Below are positions 9,900 to 19,443 of a stretch of 64,000 nt of DNA, in pieces. The DNA is from Prochlorococcus sp. AG-315-I14 (GTDB lineage: Bacteria; Cyanobacteriota; Cyanobacteriia; PCC-6307; Cyanobiaceae). The stretch lies in assembly GCA_003283665.1 (NCBI GenBank), contig QBWF01000002.1, positions 8,716-72,715 of the forward strand. The letters run 5' to 3'. A program made the translations under genes and the position numbers. The notes under the pieces are model-generated. The model was given only the letters and a program-made list of their open reading frames with translations. It ran no database searches and was not told the DNA's origin. Numbering within the stretch: the first letter of the stretch is position 1; every line of letters begins with the position of its first letter.

Positions 9900-11074
9900 T
9901 GAAATTATTAATTAGTACAGGTGAGGTTTCAGGGGATTTGCAGGGAAGTTTGCTAATAAAGGCTTTAAAAGAGGAAGCAGAAAAAAGGTCAATGAACTTA
10001 GAAATTAGAGCTCTCGGTGGAAAAAGGATGCAAGAAAGCGGAGCAAAATTGATATGTGATACTTCTTCTATAGGCGCAATAGGCTTTTTGGAGGCAATTC
10101 CTTATATTTTACCTACTTTAAAAGCACAATCTAAGATCTCAGAATATCTTAGAGATGATCCCCCAGATGGAGTGGTCTTGATTGACTATATGGGCCCTAA
10201 CATTAAACTTGGGATGAAAATTAAAAAGCTTTTACCAAAAATACCAATAATTTATTACATAGCACCTCAGGAATGGGCTTGGAGAATAGGTGATGGAGGA
10301 ACGACAGATTTAATTAACTTTACGGATAAAATATTAGCTATCTTTGAAGAAGAGGCAAAGTTTTATTCATTAAAAGGAGGCAATGTTAATTGGGTTGGTC
10401 ATCCAATGTTGGATTTTTATGAAAAGATACCTAGTAGGGAGGAATCATTGAAGAAAATAGGATTAAGTTCTGAAGATAAACTGCTTCTACTAATTCCTGC
10501 TTCACGCAAACAGGAACTCAAATATATTCTGCCGACATTAATAAAATCCGCAGCCCTTCTACAACAAAAAGATCCTTCAATAATTGTTTTTATACCTTCT
10601 GGATTAAAAGAATTTGATGAGTATTTGAATAATTCAATGAAGAAATATGGTGTTAATGGAAAAGTTGTTTCATCAGAAGATGTTGATGATTTAAAACCAT
10701 ACTTATTTTCGGCCGCTTATCTTGCGTTGTCGAAATCAGGAACTATTAACATGGAATTGGCATTGAATTCTATTCCTCAAGTTATTGGCTATAAAGTAAG
10801 TAGGCCAACTGCTTTTTTGGCAAGAAACCTTTTAAGATTTAATGTTAAATATATTTCTCCAGTTAATCTCCTACTAAATGAAGAATTAATTCCTGAGTTC
10901 GTTCAAGAGGATTTTAATACTGAGTCAATATATAATAGTGCGCTTGATATCGTTGAGAAGTTATCTATACGCCAAAATATGTTGGAGGGCTATAAAAGAC
11001 TTAGAGATAAATTAGGAAAGCCTGGAGTAACGAAAAGAGCATCAAGAGATATTATTGATTTAGCAGCTAAATGA
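9899..11074 (+). CDS. lpxB: Lipid-A-disaccharide synthase
   Basis: GT19 glycosyltransferase that joins UDP-2,3-diacylglucosamine and lipid X. N-terminal GEVSGDLQG, central YYIAPQEWAWR and C-terminal SKSGTINMELAL motifs fit the family, and 391 residues is the usual size. It starts on the overlapping TAATG with lpxA and ends on an ATGA overlap with msrA. lpxD and the kinase-stage genes are not in the window. Confidence 0.96.
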   Translation: MKLLISTGEVSGDLQGSLLIKALKEEAEKRSMNLEIRALGGKRMQESGAKLICDTSSIGAIGFLEAIPYILPTLKAQSKISEYLRDDPPDGVVLIDYMGPNIKLGMKIKKLLPKIPIIYYIAPQEWAWRIGDGGTTDLINFTDKILAIFEEEAKFYSLKGGNVNWVGHPMLDFYEKIPSREESLKKIGLSSEDKLLLLIPASRKQELKYILPTLIKSAALLQQKDPSIIVFIPSGLKEFDEYLNNSMKKYGVNGKVVSSEDVDDLKPYLFSAAYLALSKSGTINMELALNSIPQVIGYKVSRPTAFLARNLLRFNVKYISPVNLLLNEELIPEFVQEDFNTESIYNSALDIVEKLSIRQNMLEGYKRLRDKLGKPGVTKRASRDIIDLAAK

Positions 11075-11679
11075 TTCTTATGATTAATGCTTTGAGACAA
11101 CTAATAGTAATATCTTTATTATTTCAATTTCTAATTATTTCTCCAACAAAAGCATCTGCTGAGTCTCAAGAAGCAATATTTGCAGGAGGTTGTTTTTGGT
11201 GTCTTGAGCATGACTTAGAGGGAATATATGGAGTTATTTCTGCTGAAAGCGGATATTCAGGAGGAGATGCTTTGAATCCCACCTATGAAAAACACTCTGG
11301 ACATCAAGAAGTTGTAAAGGTTACTTTCGATTCTAAATTAATTAGTTATGAAGAGCTACTTAGAAAATATTGGATTAATATAGATCCCTTTGATAATAGG
11401 GGACAGTTTTGCGATAGGGGTAATTCATATATCCCAATTATTTTCACATCTGGCGTAGATCAAGAACTTGCAGCAAATGAAAGTAAGGAATGGGCTTCTT
11501 CGATTTTGAAAACTTCAATAAATGAATTGAAGGTAAATATTCAAAATGCAAAAACTTTTTGGATGGCTGAGGGTTATCATCAAGACTTTGCTGAGAGAAA
11601 CTCAATTAAGTATAATTTTTATAGACTTAGTTGTGGTAGGGATAAAAAGTTAAAGGAAGTATGGGGTGGGGAGATTTAG
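11071..11679 (+). CDS. msrA: Peptide-methionine (S)-S-oxide reductase MsrA, probably exported
   Basis: Repairs oxidised methionine. The active-site motif GGCFWC is present (sequence FAGGCFWCLEHD), followed by typical SGYSGG and HQEVVKVTFD segments. The first 30 residues form a hydrophobic leader ending near KASA, so this copy is likely secreted or membrane-anchored. That would suit its place at the end of an outer-envelope gene run. The start is ATG 11071 in an ATGA overlap with lpxB. A 117-base spacer without visible features follows. Confidence 0.93.
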   Translation: MILMINALRQLIVISLLFQFLIISPTKASAESQEAIFAGGCFWCLEHDLEGIYGVISAESGYSGGDALNPTYEKHSGHQEVVKVTFDSKLISYEELLRKYWINIDPFDNRGQFCDRGNSYIPIIFTSGVDQELAANESKEWASSILKTSINELKVNIQNAKTFWMAEGYHQDFAERNSIKYNFYRLSCGRDKKLKEVWGGEI

Positions 11680-11796
11680 TTTTTAAAGAAGATAAAAACC
11701 GAATCTATTATTTTTTGCTTATTATTTTAAGAATCCTTGTAGAAGTTTAGAAGATGATGATAATTATTAAAAGCTCTTTTCCTGTAATTAGAAATA

Positions 11797-13281
11797 TTAT
11801 TTTGATGATGTATTTAATTCTTTTATCCAATTAACTAGTGTTCTAACTCCGTAACCAGTTGCTCCTGATGGATTGATATCTCTATCTTTTTCAGTCCAGC
11901 AAGTACCTGCTATGTCAATATGAGCCCAGGGAATATGAGGTTTAACAAATTCTTTTAAGAATAACGCAGCAGTAATAGAACCCCCTGGTCTTGGACCAGT
12001 ATTTAGTAAATCAGCAATAGATGACTTAAGGCCTGATTTATAGGAATGTCTCATAGGCATTCTCCATAGACCTTCTCCTACTTCGTTAGCAGATTTAATC
12101 AATTCTTTTGACAGGTTATCATTTTCACTCCATAAGCCTGCTATTTCATCTCCTAATGCAATGACACAAGCTCCAGTAAGAGTTGCAAGGTCAATAATTG
12201 CATTTGGTTCAATCTGGGATGCATAGACCAATGCATCAGCCAAAGTTAACCTGCCTTCAGCATCTGTATTGTTTACTTCAATAGTTTTACCATTGGATGC
12301 TGTTAAAACGTCTCCAGGGTGCAATGCAGATCCATTAATCATATTTTCGCAAGCTGCAACTAAAAAGTGAACCTCAGTATGGCTGGGTTTGAGTTCACCT
12401 ATTGCTCTTGCTACGCCTAAAACAGCTGCACTTCCACCCATATCATATTTCATTTTTTCTATCTGAGATCCTCCAACTTTTAAGTTGTATCCACCTGAGT
12501 CGAAAGTTAAACCTTTACCTATTAAAACAATTTTGTTTCTAATTGTGTTTGGTGAATAGGTTAAATGAATAAAATTCGGCTGTAGATCAGAACCTTTAGC
12601 AACTGCTAAATAAGCACCCATTCCCCTTTTTTCACATTCTTTCTTGTCTAGTATTTTTATCTTTAAATTAAAATTATTTGCAATTTCTGACGCTTCTTTT
12701 GCCAGTTGAGCTGGGGTAAGAATATTAGGAGGAGCTGAAACAAGTTCTCTTGCTAATTCAACTCCTGCACAAATTGGATTGATTTCAGAAATTGCATCAT
12801 TTGATATTGAATCTAATCCAATTAATTCCAGTTCGCTAGGTAGGGTGGTCTGATCTGGATCTGATTTAAACCGAAGATCTTTAAAAGAAGTTAACCTGAC
12901 TGCTTCAGCTACGGCTATTGCAGTTGCAGAATGATTAAAGGCATCCCAGGGGAAAATTATTCCTAATTTTCCTTTGTGATTAAAACTTTCGCGAGTTCCT
13001 ATCGAGGTTGCTACACGAAAATCATTAATTAAAAGATTTTCAGGAGTGCCTAACCCTATTAAGACTATTTTTTCTATTTTTCCTTCAATTAATTCAATGA
13101 TTAATTTTTGTTTTGACTCACCTTTGAATTTCGCATTATTCATCCTTTTTCTTAGGTAAGTTTCATTGACGATTGGATTAAGCAGCTTAATTTTATTCTC
13201 AATTTCTCCTTTCAAGACCCCAACAATAAGCACTGAACCAGACCATTCATTAATTCCTGTTGTAATTGCTGAAATTTTCAT
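11797..13281 (-). CDS. pepA: Leucyl aminopeptidase, family M17
   Basis: Two-metal aminopeptidase that removes N-terminal residues from peptides. The C-terminal catalytic domain shows the metal-binding segment GLTFDSGGYNLK, the KYDMGGSAAV stretch and the M17 signature NTDAEGRLTLADAL. The N-terminal third is the less conserved macro-like domain. It has 494 residues from ATG 13281, a normal length. The upstream neighbour on the same strand is the GIY-YIG gene, 37 bases away, so the two may be co-transcribed. Confidence 0.96.
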   Translation of the reverse strand: MKISAITTGINEWSGSVLIVGVLKGEIENKIKLLNPIVNETYLRKRMNNAKFKGESKQKLIIELIEGKIEKIVLIGLGTPENLLINDFRVATSIGTRESFNHKGKLGIIFPWDAFNHSATAIAVAEAVRLTSFKDLRFKSDPDQTTLPSELELIGLDSISNDAISEINPICAGVELARELVSAPPNILTPAQLAKEASEIANNFNLKIKILDKKECEKRGMGAYLAVAKGSDLQPNFIHLTYSPNTIRNKIVLIGKGLTFDSGGYNLKVGGSQIEKMKYDMGGSAAVLGVARAIGELKPSHTEVHFLVAACENMINGSALHPGDVLTASNGKTIEVNNTDAEGRLTLADALVYASQIEPNAIIDLATLTGACVIALGDEIAGLWSENDNLSKELIKSANEVGEGLWRMPMRHSYKSGLKSSIADLLNTGPRPGGSITAALFLKEFVKPHIPWAHIDIAGTCWTEKDRDINPSGATGYGVRTLVNWIKELNTSSK

Positions 13282-13318
13282 TTAAATCACTAACTTCTCT
13301 AAATGATAACAATTTTCC

Positions 13319-13918
13319 TTAACTAATATCAGATGTGAAAGGAGTTGACCAATTTGCTCTTGTCTCTTTATTAAAAGGAGGAAGCCAGGCTTGAATAAGT
13401 TCTTGTTCTAATTTTCTTCTTTCTTTTGTAGGCTCTGGAACATCTATACAAAAACGAATATTTAATTGGGAGGCTAAACCTGCTTTCTGCAGTGCCTCAG
13501 CATAATTAGAAAGATATGCTTTGCAGTCATGAGGACCTTTCCATCTCTTTTCAGCTGATAAAGTTTCTCCTATATATAAAATAATATTTTTTTTGGTATG
13601 AATTAACTTGTCCATAACAAAATAAATTGCTGGGCCTTTATGAGGCGAGTTAGGCAGTCTCCAGAAACTTATAGCTATAGGAGTGAGATCAAAAGGATTG
13701 AATTGATTTATTAATCCTTTTGAGTGCGTTTCAAATAATGAAAATTGAGATAGCTCTTGCATCCCATTCTTAAAGATATTTACTTGATAATTAATGATTC
13801 TATCTTGCCATTGTTTAATAACCTCACTACTTATGATTAGGTCATCATTTTCCCTATTAATCGAATAATTAATAGCATTATTTTTAAATAACTCACCTTG
13901 TAATTTAAATTTATTCAT
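13319..13918 (-). CDS. GIY-YIG nuclease-like protein, function unknown
   Basis: A 199-residue protein whose C-terminal half carries all the marks of a GIY-YIG endonuclease fold: Tyr 99 in AIYF, Tyr 115 in LYIGET, Arg 125, a Glu near 171-173 in KLEQELIQ and Asn 183 in PPFN. The first 85 residues match nothing I recognise. This is not UvrC, which is far longer. No restriction, homing or transposon gene is nearby. It probably shares a transcript with pepA. The fold assignment rests on visible motifs; the target is unknown. Confidence 0.72.
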   Translation of the reverse strand: MNKFKLQGELFKNNAINYSINRENDDLIISSEVIKQWQDRIINYQVNIFKNGMQELSQFSLFETHSKGLINQFNPFDLTPIAISFWRLPNSPHKGPAIYFVMDKLIHTKKNIILYIGETLSAEKRWKGPHDCKAYLSNYAEALQKAGLASQLNIRFCIDVPEPTKERRKLEQELIQAWLPPFNKETRANWSTPFTSDIS

Positions 13919-14226
13919 TGAATTGGGAATGAATAAATTGAGTAATTAAGAAATTTTAATAATTTTTTTTGCCAGTTATCTTTTCTTTTCATTTTGAAAC
14001 TCGCTAATTTTTTAAGATATTGAATGAATTTTATAGCTTTTTACTCTTTTGTTTGTTTTAGCACTTAAATTATAAGTTTTTTTGTAGTGTGGCTATTTCC
14101 ACTTCCTAAATACTCAGAGTTAAGAGATAATAGCTTTAACTGTTTTGACTGATTTGCTTTTGGAATTTGCCACCAATTTATCAATGGCTGTAAAAATCAT
14201 TGAGCATCATTCTGGAGTTTAAGCAT
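13919..14226. other. 308-base spacer between divergent genes
   Basis: AT-rich spacer between the GIY-YIG gene and the DUF1825 gene, which point away from each other. It must hold promoters for both. I see T-runs but no tRNA, clear hairpin terminator or convincing ORF. An open frame upstream of 14227 adds only nine codons to the DUF1825 gene. Confidence 0.6.
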
Positions 14227-14544
14227 ATGAGTTTCTTTGAGTCTGAAATAGTTCAGGAAGAGGCAAAAAAGCTTTTTACTGATTATCAGCAGTTAATGCA
14301 ACTAGGATCAGATTATGGAAAATTTGATAGAGAAGGAAAAATCATGTTTATAAGTACTATGGAGTCACTTATGGAAAGGTATAAAGTCTTCATGAAGCGT
14401 TTTGAGCTTTCAGAGGACTTTCAGGCAAAAATGACAGTTGAACAACTGAAAACGCAGTTAGGTCAATTTGGAATTACGCCAGATCAAATGTTTGAACAAA
14501 TGAATAATACGTTGGTAAGAATGAAGTCTCAACTAGATACCTAA
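14227..14544 (+). CDS. DUF1825 family protein
   Basis: A small (105-residue) soluble, mostly helical protein of a family I know only from cyanobacteria and related plastid lineages; its role is not known to me. The N-terminus MSFFESEIVQEEAKKLF and the ITPDQMFEQMN segment are typical. ATG 14227 fits family starts better than the ORF extension to 14200. It sits 32 bases before tyrS and may be co-transcribed with it. Confidence 0.85.
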   Translation: MSFFESEIVQEEAKKLFTDYQQLMQLGSDYGKFDREGKIMFISTMESLMERYKVFMKRFELSEDFQAKMTVEQLKTQLGQFGITPDQMFEQMNNTLVRMKSQLDT

Positions 14545-14576
14545 AATCGTTTTCTTGAAAAATTGTACTAAATATT

Positions 14577-15824
14577 ATGTTGGATAAATTCAAAGAATTA
14601 CCTGATTGGATTTCTAGAGGTCTTGAAGATCTTTTCCCAGATAATAAATCAGATGATACGTCGCAAAGCTTTCTTAAAAGATTAGAGCTTTCATTGATTG
14701 AAAAAAAGCCTTTAAGAGTAAAATTAGGAATTGATCCAACTGGTACAGATATACATATAGGTCACAGTATCCTTTTTCGAAAATTAAGAGCTTTTCAAGA
14801 TGCTGGCCATACTGCAGTACTGATCATTGGAGATTTCACAGCAAGGATTGGAGATCCAACTGGTAAAAGTAAAACTAGAGTCCAATTAACCTCTAGTGAA
14901 GTTGAGTCAAATGCAATTAATTATTTGGAGCAGTTAGGTCAAGGAAAACCACCAAAAGAATCAATATTAGATTTCTCAACACCTGGAAGATTAGAAATCA
15001 GAAGAAATAGTGAATGGCTTGAAAAACTTAACTTATCAAAAGTTATAGAGCTTTTAAGTCATTCGACAGTTGGACAAATGCTTGCAAAAGAAGATTTTGG
15101 AAATCGTTATAGTTGTGGTGCCAAAATTTCTTTACATGAGTTTCTTTATCCACTTCTACAGGGATATGATTCAGTAGCTATTAACTCAGATATAGAACTT
15201 GGGGGAACTGATCAAAAGTTTAATGTTGCAATGGGAAGAGATCTACAGCGTTATTTTGGGCAAAAACCTCAATTCGGTTTTTTATTACCAATTTTAATTG
15301 GCTTAGATGGGAGTCAGAAAATGAGCAAAAGTTTGGGTAATACCGTTGGAATAAATGAGGATGCTTTGTCTATGTACTCAAAATTAGAAAAGCTTCCTGA
15401 TGAACTTGTTTTTACTTACTTAAAGTTATTGACTAGCGAAAATCTAGAAAACCTATCTTTAAACCTTAGAGAAAATCAAAAGTTTATGGCATTGAAAATA
15501 ACTTCTAATTTTAAAGGTATAGAGGCAGCTAAAAAGGCACAATCTAATTCGGAAAAATTAGTTTTAGGGTCGAAAGATTCTCTTCAAGAAATCCCTGAGT
15601 CTTCTCTGTCAAAGGTTGATTTTCCTGCTAAAGCATTTTATTTAATAAGTAAGATGGAACTATGTGCTAGTAGCAGTGAGGCAAGAAGACAAATTCTTGG
15701 AGGTGGAGTAAGAATAAGTGGAGAAAAAATCTTAGATCCAAATTTAGAGTTTGAAAATCCAGAGGAATTAATTGGGAAAATATTGCAACTTGGGAAGAAA
15801 AGATTTCTTCGTCTTTCTCGTTGA
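14577..15824 (+). CDS. tyrS: Tyrosyl-tRNA synthetase
   Basis: Class I aminoacyl-tRNA synthetase charging tRNA-Tyr. The HIGH motif ([11 protein letters not shown]), the tyrosine-pocket stretch around [17 protein letters not shown] and the KMSKS motif ([11 protein letters not shown]) are present. The last 70 residues resemble an S4-like RNA-binding domain ([17 protein letters not shown]). It has 415 residues from ATG 14577. pyrF follows after 15 bases. Confidence 0.97.
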   Translation: MLDKFKELPDWISRGLEDLFPDNKSDDTSQSFLKRLELSLIEKKPLRVKLGIDPTGTDIHIGHSILFRKLRAFQDAGHTAVLIIGDFTARIGDPTGKSKTRVQLTSSEVESNAINYLEQLGQGKPPKESILDFSTPGRLEIRRNSEWLEKLNLSKVIELLSHSTVGQMLAKEDFGNRYSCGAKISLHEFLYPLLQGYDSVAINSDIELGGTDQKFNVAMGRDLQRYFGQKPQFGFLLPILIGLDGSQKMSKSLGNTVGINEDALSMYSKLEKLPDELVFTYLKLLTSENLENLSLNLRENQKFMALKITSNFKGIEAAKKAQSNSEKLVLGSKDSLQEIPESSLSKVDFPAKAFYLISKMELCASSSEARRQILGGGVRISGEKILDPNLEFENPEELIGKILQLGKKRFLRLSR

Positions 15825-15839
15825 TTAACATATTTTTTA

Positions 15840-16565
15840 ATGAATAAAAAAATAAATCCTAGCGATAAATTTATAATTGCCCTTGATGGGATGGATAAAA
15901 ATAGTGTTTTGAATTTACTCGCGAAAATACCTGATTTGATCTGGGTTAAAGTTGGACTTGAATTGTTTGTTAGTGAGGGGCCAGATATTTTAACTTTGTT
16001 GAGAGATCAGGGGAAGAAAATCTTTTTGGATCTTAAATTTCATGATATTCCCACAACTGTCTCCAAGGCATGTTTTTTTGCTGCACAAACTGGAGCTGAA
16101 TTTATATCTTTGCATGCTTGCGCAGGAGAGAAAGCTTTAAAGATGGCTAATGAGGCGGCAAGTGAAGGGGCTGCAAAAGTTAATTTACCTGCTCCCACTT
16201 TATTAGGTATCACTGTGCTTACTAGCTGGACACAAGAAAGATTTTTAAAGGATTTATTGATTACTCAATCAATAAATGAACGTGTGAATCATCTAGCTGC
16301 CTTAACTTCTAATTCAGGAATTGGAGGATGTGTTTGTAGCCCTAAAGAAGTCAAATTTCTTCGTGAAATTTATCCAGAACCTTTTGAGTTAGTAACTCCT
16401 GGAATTAGATCAATTGGGTCAAATGTGAATGATCAGGGTAGGGTTGCTGATGTATCTCAAGCTCTTGCAATGGGAGCCTCAAAATTAGTTATTGGTAGAG
16501 CAATAACTAATTCAAATAATCCAGGTACTATCTTTAAAAGTTTTTGCAAGAAAGTTGTTCAATAA
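15840..16565 (+). CDS. pyrF: Orotidine 5'-phosphate decarboxylase
   Basis: Last step of UMP synthesis. The active-site stretch FLDLKFHDIPTTV contains the essential Asp-Lys-Asp network. The phosphate-binding end region (VTPGIR, later LVIGRAI) fits the TIM-barrel family. It has 241 residues from ATG 15840 and likely follows tyrS on one transcript. It ends six bases from the convergent plsY end, with no room for a long terminator between them. Confidence 0.96.
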   Translation: MNKKINPSDKFIIALDGMDKNSVLNLLAKIPDLIWVKVGLELFVSEGPDILTLLRDQGKKIFLDLKFHDIPTTVSKACFFAAQTGAEFISLHACAGEKALKMANEAASEGAAKVNLPAPTLLGITVLTSWTQERFLKDLLITQSINERVNHLAALTSNSGIGGCVCSPKEVKFLREIYPEPFELVTPGIRSIGSNVNDQGRVADVSQALAMGASKLVIGRAITNSNNPGTIFKSFCKKVVQ

Positions 16566-16571
16566 CTTATC

Positions 16572-17171
16572 TTAATTCTGATTTATTTTGGGCTCTTTTC
16601 CTTTAATTAATCTATTTATGTTTTCTCTATGTCTCCAGATTACAAGTACCATAGCTAATAAACTAACAAATAAATAAGGTATAGAGAAATCTGAATTGTT
16701 AAAGCTAAAATACATTATTAATGGCAATGATAATGATGCAATTACACTTGCTAATGAGACGATTCTAAATAAAGAAATTACAAGAATAAATATTCCTAAA
16801 CTAGCAAGTCCAACTTGCCAAGAAATCCCTAGGAATACACCTAAACCCGTTGCTACAGCTTTTCCACCTCGCCATTTTAGCCAGATAGGCCATGTGTGAC
16901 CAAATAATGCCGATAAACCTACAGCGACTTGCCAGGAGTCATTAAGTAGAAAATATTTAGCTAAGAAAATAGATATAATACCCTTAGACACATCAATTAA
17001 AAAAACGGCAAGCGCTGCCCGTTTTCCTATATGCCTTAATACATTAGTTGCACCTGTAGACCCTGAACCTATTGAACGAATATCAATACCTTTTATAATT
17101 CTTCCGGCTAAAAAACCACTTGGAAATGAACCAAGTAAATATCCTAATAAGAGAATTAATAGATTCATCAT
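16572..17171 (-). CDS. plsY: Acyl-phosphate:glycerol-3-phosphate acyltransferase PlsY
   Basis: Integral membrane enzyme making lysophosphatidate from acyl-phosphate, the first acylation in phospholipid and glycolipid synthesis. The three conserved loops are visible: GSGSTGATNVLR, GHTWPIWLKWRGGKAVATG and WRHRENINRLIKGKE. About five membrane segments lie between them. Starts at TTG 17183, ATG 17180, 17171 and 17168 are all in frame; a GGA upstream slightly favours 17171. It is the last gene of a minus-strand cluster with DUF3086, DUF3119 and an MlaE permease. Confidence 0.94.
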   Translation of the reverse strand: MMNLLILLLGYLLGSFPSGFLAGRIIKGIDIRSIGSGSTGATNVLRHIGKRAALAVFLIDVSKGIISIFLAKYFLLNDSWQVAVGLSALFGHTWPIWLKWRGGKAVATGLGVFLGISWQVGLASLGIFILVISLFRIVSLASVIASLSLPLIMYFSFNNSDFSIPYLFVSLLAMVLVIWRHRENINRLIKGKEPKINQN

Positions 17172-17192
17172 AATTTCCATCAATGTTGGTTA

Positions 17193-18239
17193 TTATAATT
17201 CTCCTTCTTCGAATATTTCATTAGGACTTGCTGCGAAAGCAAGCCATATTGGAAACTGAAGAATTGGAATCTCTACATTTATTTCTGCTGCATCGATAAT
17301 TATCAAAGGTAAATCGCCTCTTTCTTCTAAACGATCTGCTCTTTCAATTAAACTATCAGATCTCTCGAACAGGACAATTCCACTATTAGGACCAAAATCC
17401 TCACGATTAAGGCCTAAGGCATCTTGAAGGCCTCTCCTCCACTCTCCGAGACGTTCAGGTTGACTTGCTAAAATAAGTGTTTGAAATTGCTCACCGTAGA
17501 GTTCTCCAAGAATTGAAATAAGTCCTGCAGAAACTTTGACATTTTTGGATCTATTCCCCAGGCTAGGTTGAGCTCCTCTTCCACCCATGTTGAAGAACCA
17601 ATCTTCAAGTATTTCTATATCTTTTGTTTCAAGACTTCTTCTTAATTGCCAAGGTTCAGCATAGAAATCTGGTTGTTTTAAAAATTGGTTAAAACAATTT
17701 CTTATTAACTTTTCATCAGGCTTGAATGTATCAGATATGGCTGTCACTACTTCTTGTTCTTTTGGTATATCTGTCTTTTGATTTTCATCAAGAGGAGAAG
17801 GGGTAACAATCACTGGAGGAACTACTAGATCTAGTTGTTCTGCTGATTGGGTTAAGTCCTGTAATGCACCAGTTAAATACTCTTGAAAACCTTTTACTTT
17901 CCTAGCAATGGCATCTGATTGTCCGGAGAATGAACTCTTAAGTTCAGTTTCAACTTTTGATTTTTGTTTTGAGAGTTCTTTTAATTCTTTTTCTAAATTG
18001 TCTCGATTAAGCTTAAGTTCCCTTAGTGCAAGGTTTAAAAACGGTTCTATATCTGCTGAAGAAATATCTTGATTCTTTTTTGGAATCTCTTGAGAAGGGG
18101 ACTTTAATTCTTTTTCTGTTATGGATACTGGATTTTTTTCTAGAGAACTTTTGGAGGATTCTTTTTCAGAAGAATAGCTCTCGGAACTATTCTTCTCTGA
18201 TTCTTTTTTCTTTGGAGAAAGGTTTTCTTCAGTTTCCAT
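17193..18239 (-). CDS. DUF3086 family protein
   Basis: A 348-residue protein of a cyanobacterial family with no assigned function. The first 75 residues are Ser/Lys/Glu-rich and probably disordered. Residues 75-110 look like a coiled coil rich in Leu, Glu and Lys. The C-terminal half is compact and conserved (FYAEPWQLRRSLE, WFFNMGGRGAQPS, LGLNREDFGPNSGI). No membrane segment or catalytic motif is seen. It lies between DUF3119 and plsY on the same strand, which points to an envelope or lipid role by association only. Confidence 0.82.
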   Translation of the reverse strand: METEENLSPKKKESEKNSSESYSSEKESSKSSLEKNPVSITEKELKSPSQEIPKKNQDISSADIEPFLNLALRELKLNRDNLEKELKELSKQKSKVETELKSSFSGQSDAIARKVKGFQEYLTGALQDLTQSAEQLDLVVPPVIVTPSPLDENQKTDIPKEQEVVTAISDTFKPDEKLIRNCFNQFLKQPDFYAEPWQLRRSLETKDIEILEDWFFNMGGRGAQPSLGNRSKNVKVSAGLISILGELYGEQFQTLILASQPERLGEWRRGLQDALGLNREDFGPNSGIVLFERSDSLIERADRLEERGDLPLIIIDAAEINVEIPILQFPIWLAFAASPNEIFEEGEL

Positions 18240-18256
18240 ATTTCAATAAACTCTGA

Positions 18257-18694
18257 TTAATGTTCTGATGGGTTTGATGTTAATGATTTATTTATTTCTA
18301 AATCTTTAACTTTTAACCGAAGCTGCTTCTCCAATGACTTTGGCTCGAACAGGATCGGCAAAAGATGAGGACTTGCTTCTTCTCTGAAATAAAGCAATCC
18401 TGGTAATTGAGGTAATAAGATTCGCCATGAAATCCATTTATCGAAAGGGAATCTACGTAATTCGCGTCCCAATTGCATCACTATCAAATCATTTTTTGTA
18501 AATTTCAATCTTAAAGTCAAAGATTGTAGTAAAAGGAAAAGACCAAAACTGCTAATTATAATTGTTGGCCAGGGACTAAATGATGGTATTAACAGAAAAG
18601 GGATGCCAATTAATATGATTAAGAAAGGTAATCTATAAGAAGGTGAAAGAATCACACTTTCTTTTTCATTTTCTTGTTCAACAGGAATTGCCAT
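18257..18694 (-). CDS. DUF3119 family membrane protein
   Basis: A 145-residue protein with two adjacent hydrophobic segments (about residues 23-60), followed by a beta-rich soluble tail with RELRRFPFDKWISWRILLPQLPGLLYF. The two-helix plus beta layout recalls bacterial PH-like membrane proteins, but that is my inference. Its start overlaps the stop of the MlaE-type permease by one base, so the two are probably translated together. Confidence 0.82.
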   Translation of the reverse strand: MAIPVEQENEKESVILSPSYRLPFLIILIGIPFLLIPSFSPWPTIIISSFGLFLLLQSLTLRLKFTKNDLIVMQLGRELRRFPFDKWISWRILLPQLPGLLYFREEASPHLLPILFEPKSLEKQLRLKVKDLEINKSLTSNPSEH

Positions 18695-19443
18695 TAGCCA
18701 AAAAGAATTTGTGTAAGTAAAACATCCATTAAGGATACTGTTATCAATGTCATGACTACTGCACCAGTTGTACTTGATCCAACTTCTTTGGGTCCACCTT
18801 TAGTGGTGAGTCCCCATCCGCAAGCAATGATTGCTATTAGAAGACCAAAAAATAATGCCTTTATAAGCATAAATGGTAAATCAGAGGTGATTAACCATTC
18901 TCTGACTGAATTCCAAAAAATACTTGGAGGGATTTGGTAAAGACTAGTGCTACTTAATTGACCGCTATATAAAGCAACAGAAAAAAATAGTAAGCATTGG
19001 ATGGGAGCCATAATAACCATTGCAAAAAGTCTTGGAACAACAAGATATTCAACTGGATCAGTTCTTAACATTGTGATGGCATCAATCTGCTCAGTTACTT
19101 TCATAGTTCCGATTTGTGCAGCATAAGCAGTGGCTACTTTCCCAGTAAGAAGGGTTGCGGTAAGTAAGGGGGCTATTTCTCTTGCCATTCCTATTGCTAG
19201 AAGACCACCAACTTGGGACCCTAAGCCTTGCTTACTTAATTCTGCAGCGACTTGGATATTAAAAACAGTTCCAGCTGCAATACCTGTAATTAGAACAATT
19301 AAGAAGCTTCCTGGACCCGCTTCCATTAATTGATCTAGTAAATCTGATTTGTTTATTTTCCCTTTAGATATAGAAGCTATTGCTTGACCTCCAATTAAAA
19401 GGCTGCTGCCAAATCTTCTAAGCCAACGAGGCGAGTTATTCAT
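18694..19443 (-). CDS. MlaE-type ABC transporter permease (YrbE/TGD1 family)
   Basis: Permease of the family that moves phospholipids between membranes (bacterial MlaE, chloroplast TGD1). It has 249 residues with several membrane segments, the AAELSKQGLGSQVGGLLAIGMAREIAPLLTA region split by short loops, and the family-typical TEQIDAITMLRTDP segment followed by EYLVVPRL. No MlaD substrate-binding or MlaF ATPase gene is in the window, so partners must lie elsewhere. It starts four bases inside the end of the upstream MFS gene. Confidence 0.9.
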   Translation of the reverse strand: MNNSPRWLRRFGSSLLIGGQAIASISKGKINKSDLLDQLMEAGPGSFLIVLITGIAAGTVFNIQVAAELSKQGLGSQVGGLLAIGMAREIAPLLTATLLTGKVATAYAAQIGTMKVTEQIDAITMLRTDPVEYLVVPRLFAMVIMAPIQCLLFFSVALYSGQLSSTSLYQIPPSIFWNSVREWLITSDLPFMLIKALFFGLLIAIIACGWGLTTKGGPKEVGSSTTGAVVMTLITVSLMDVLLTQILFG

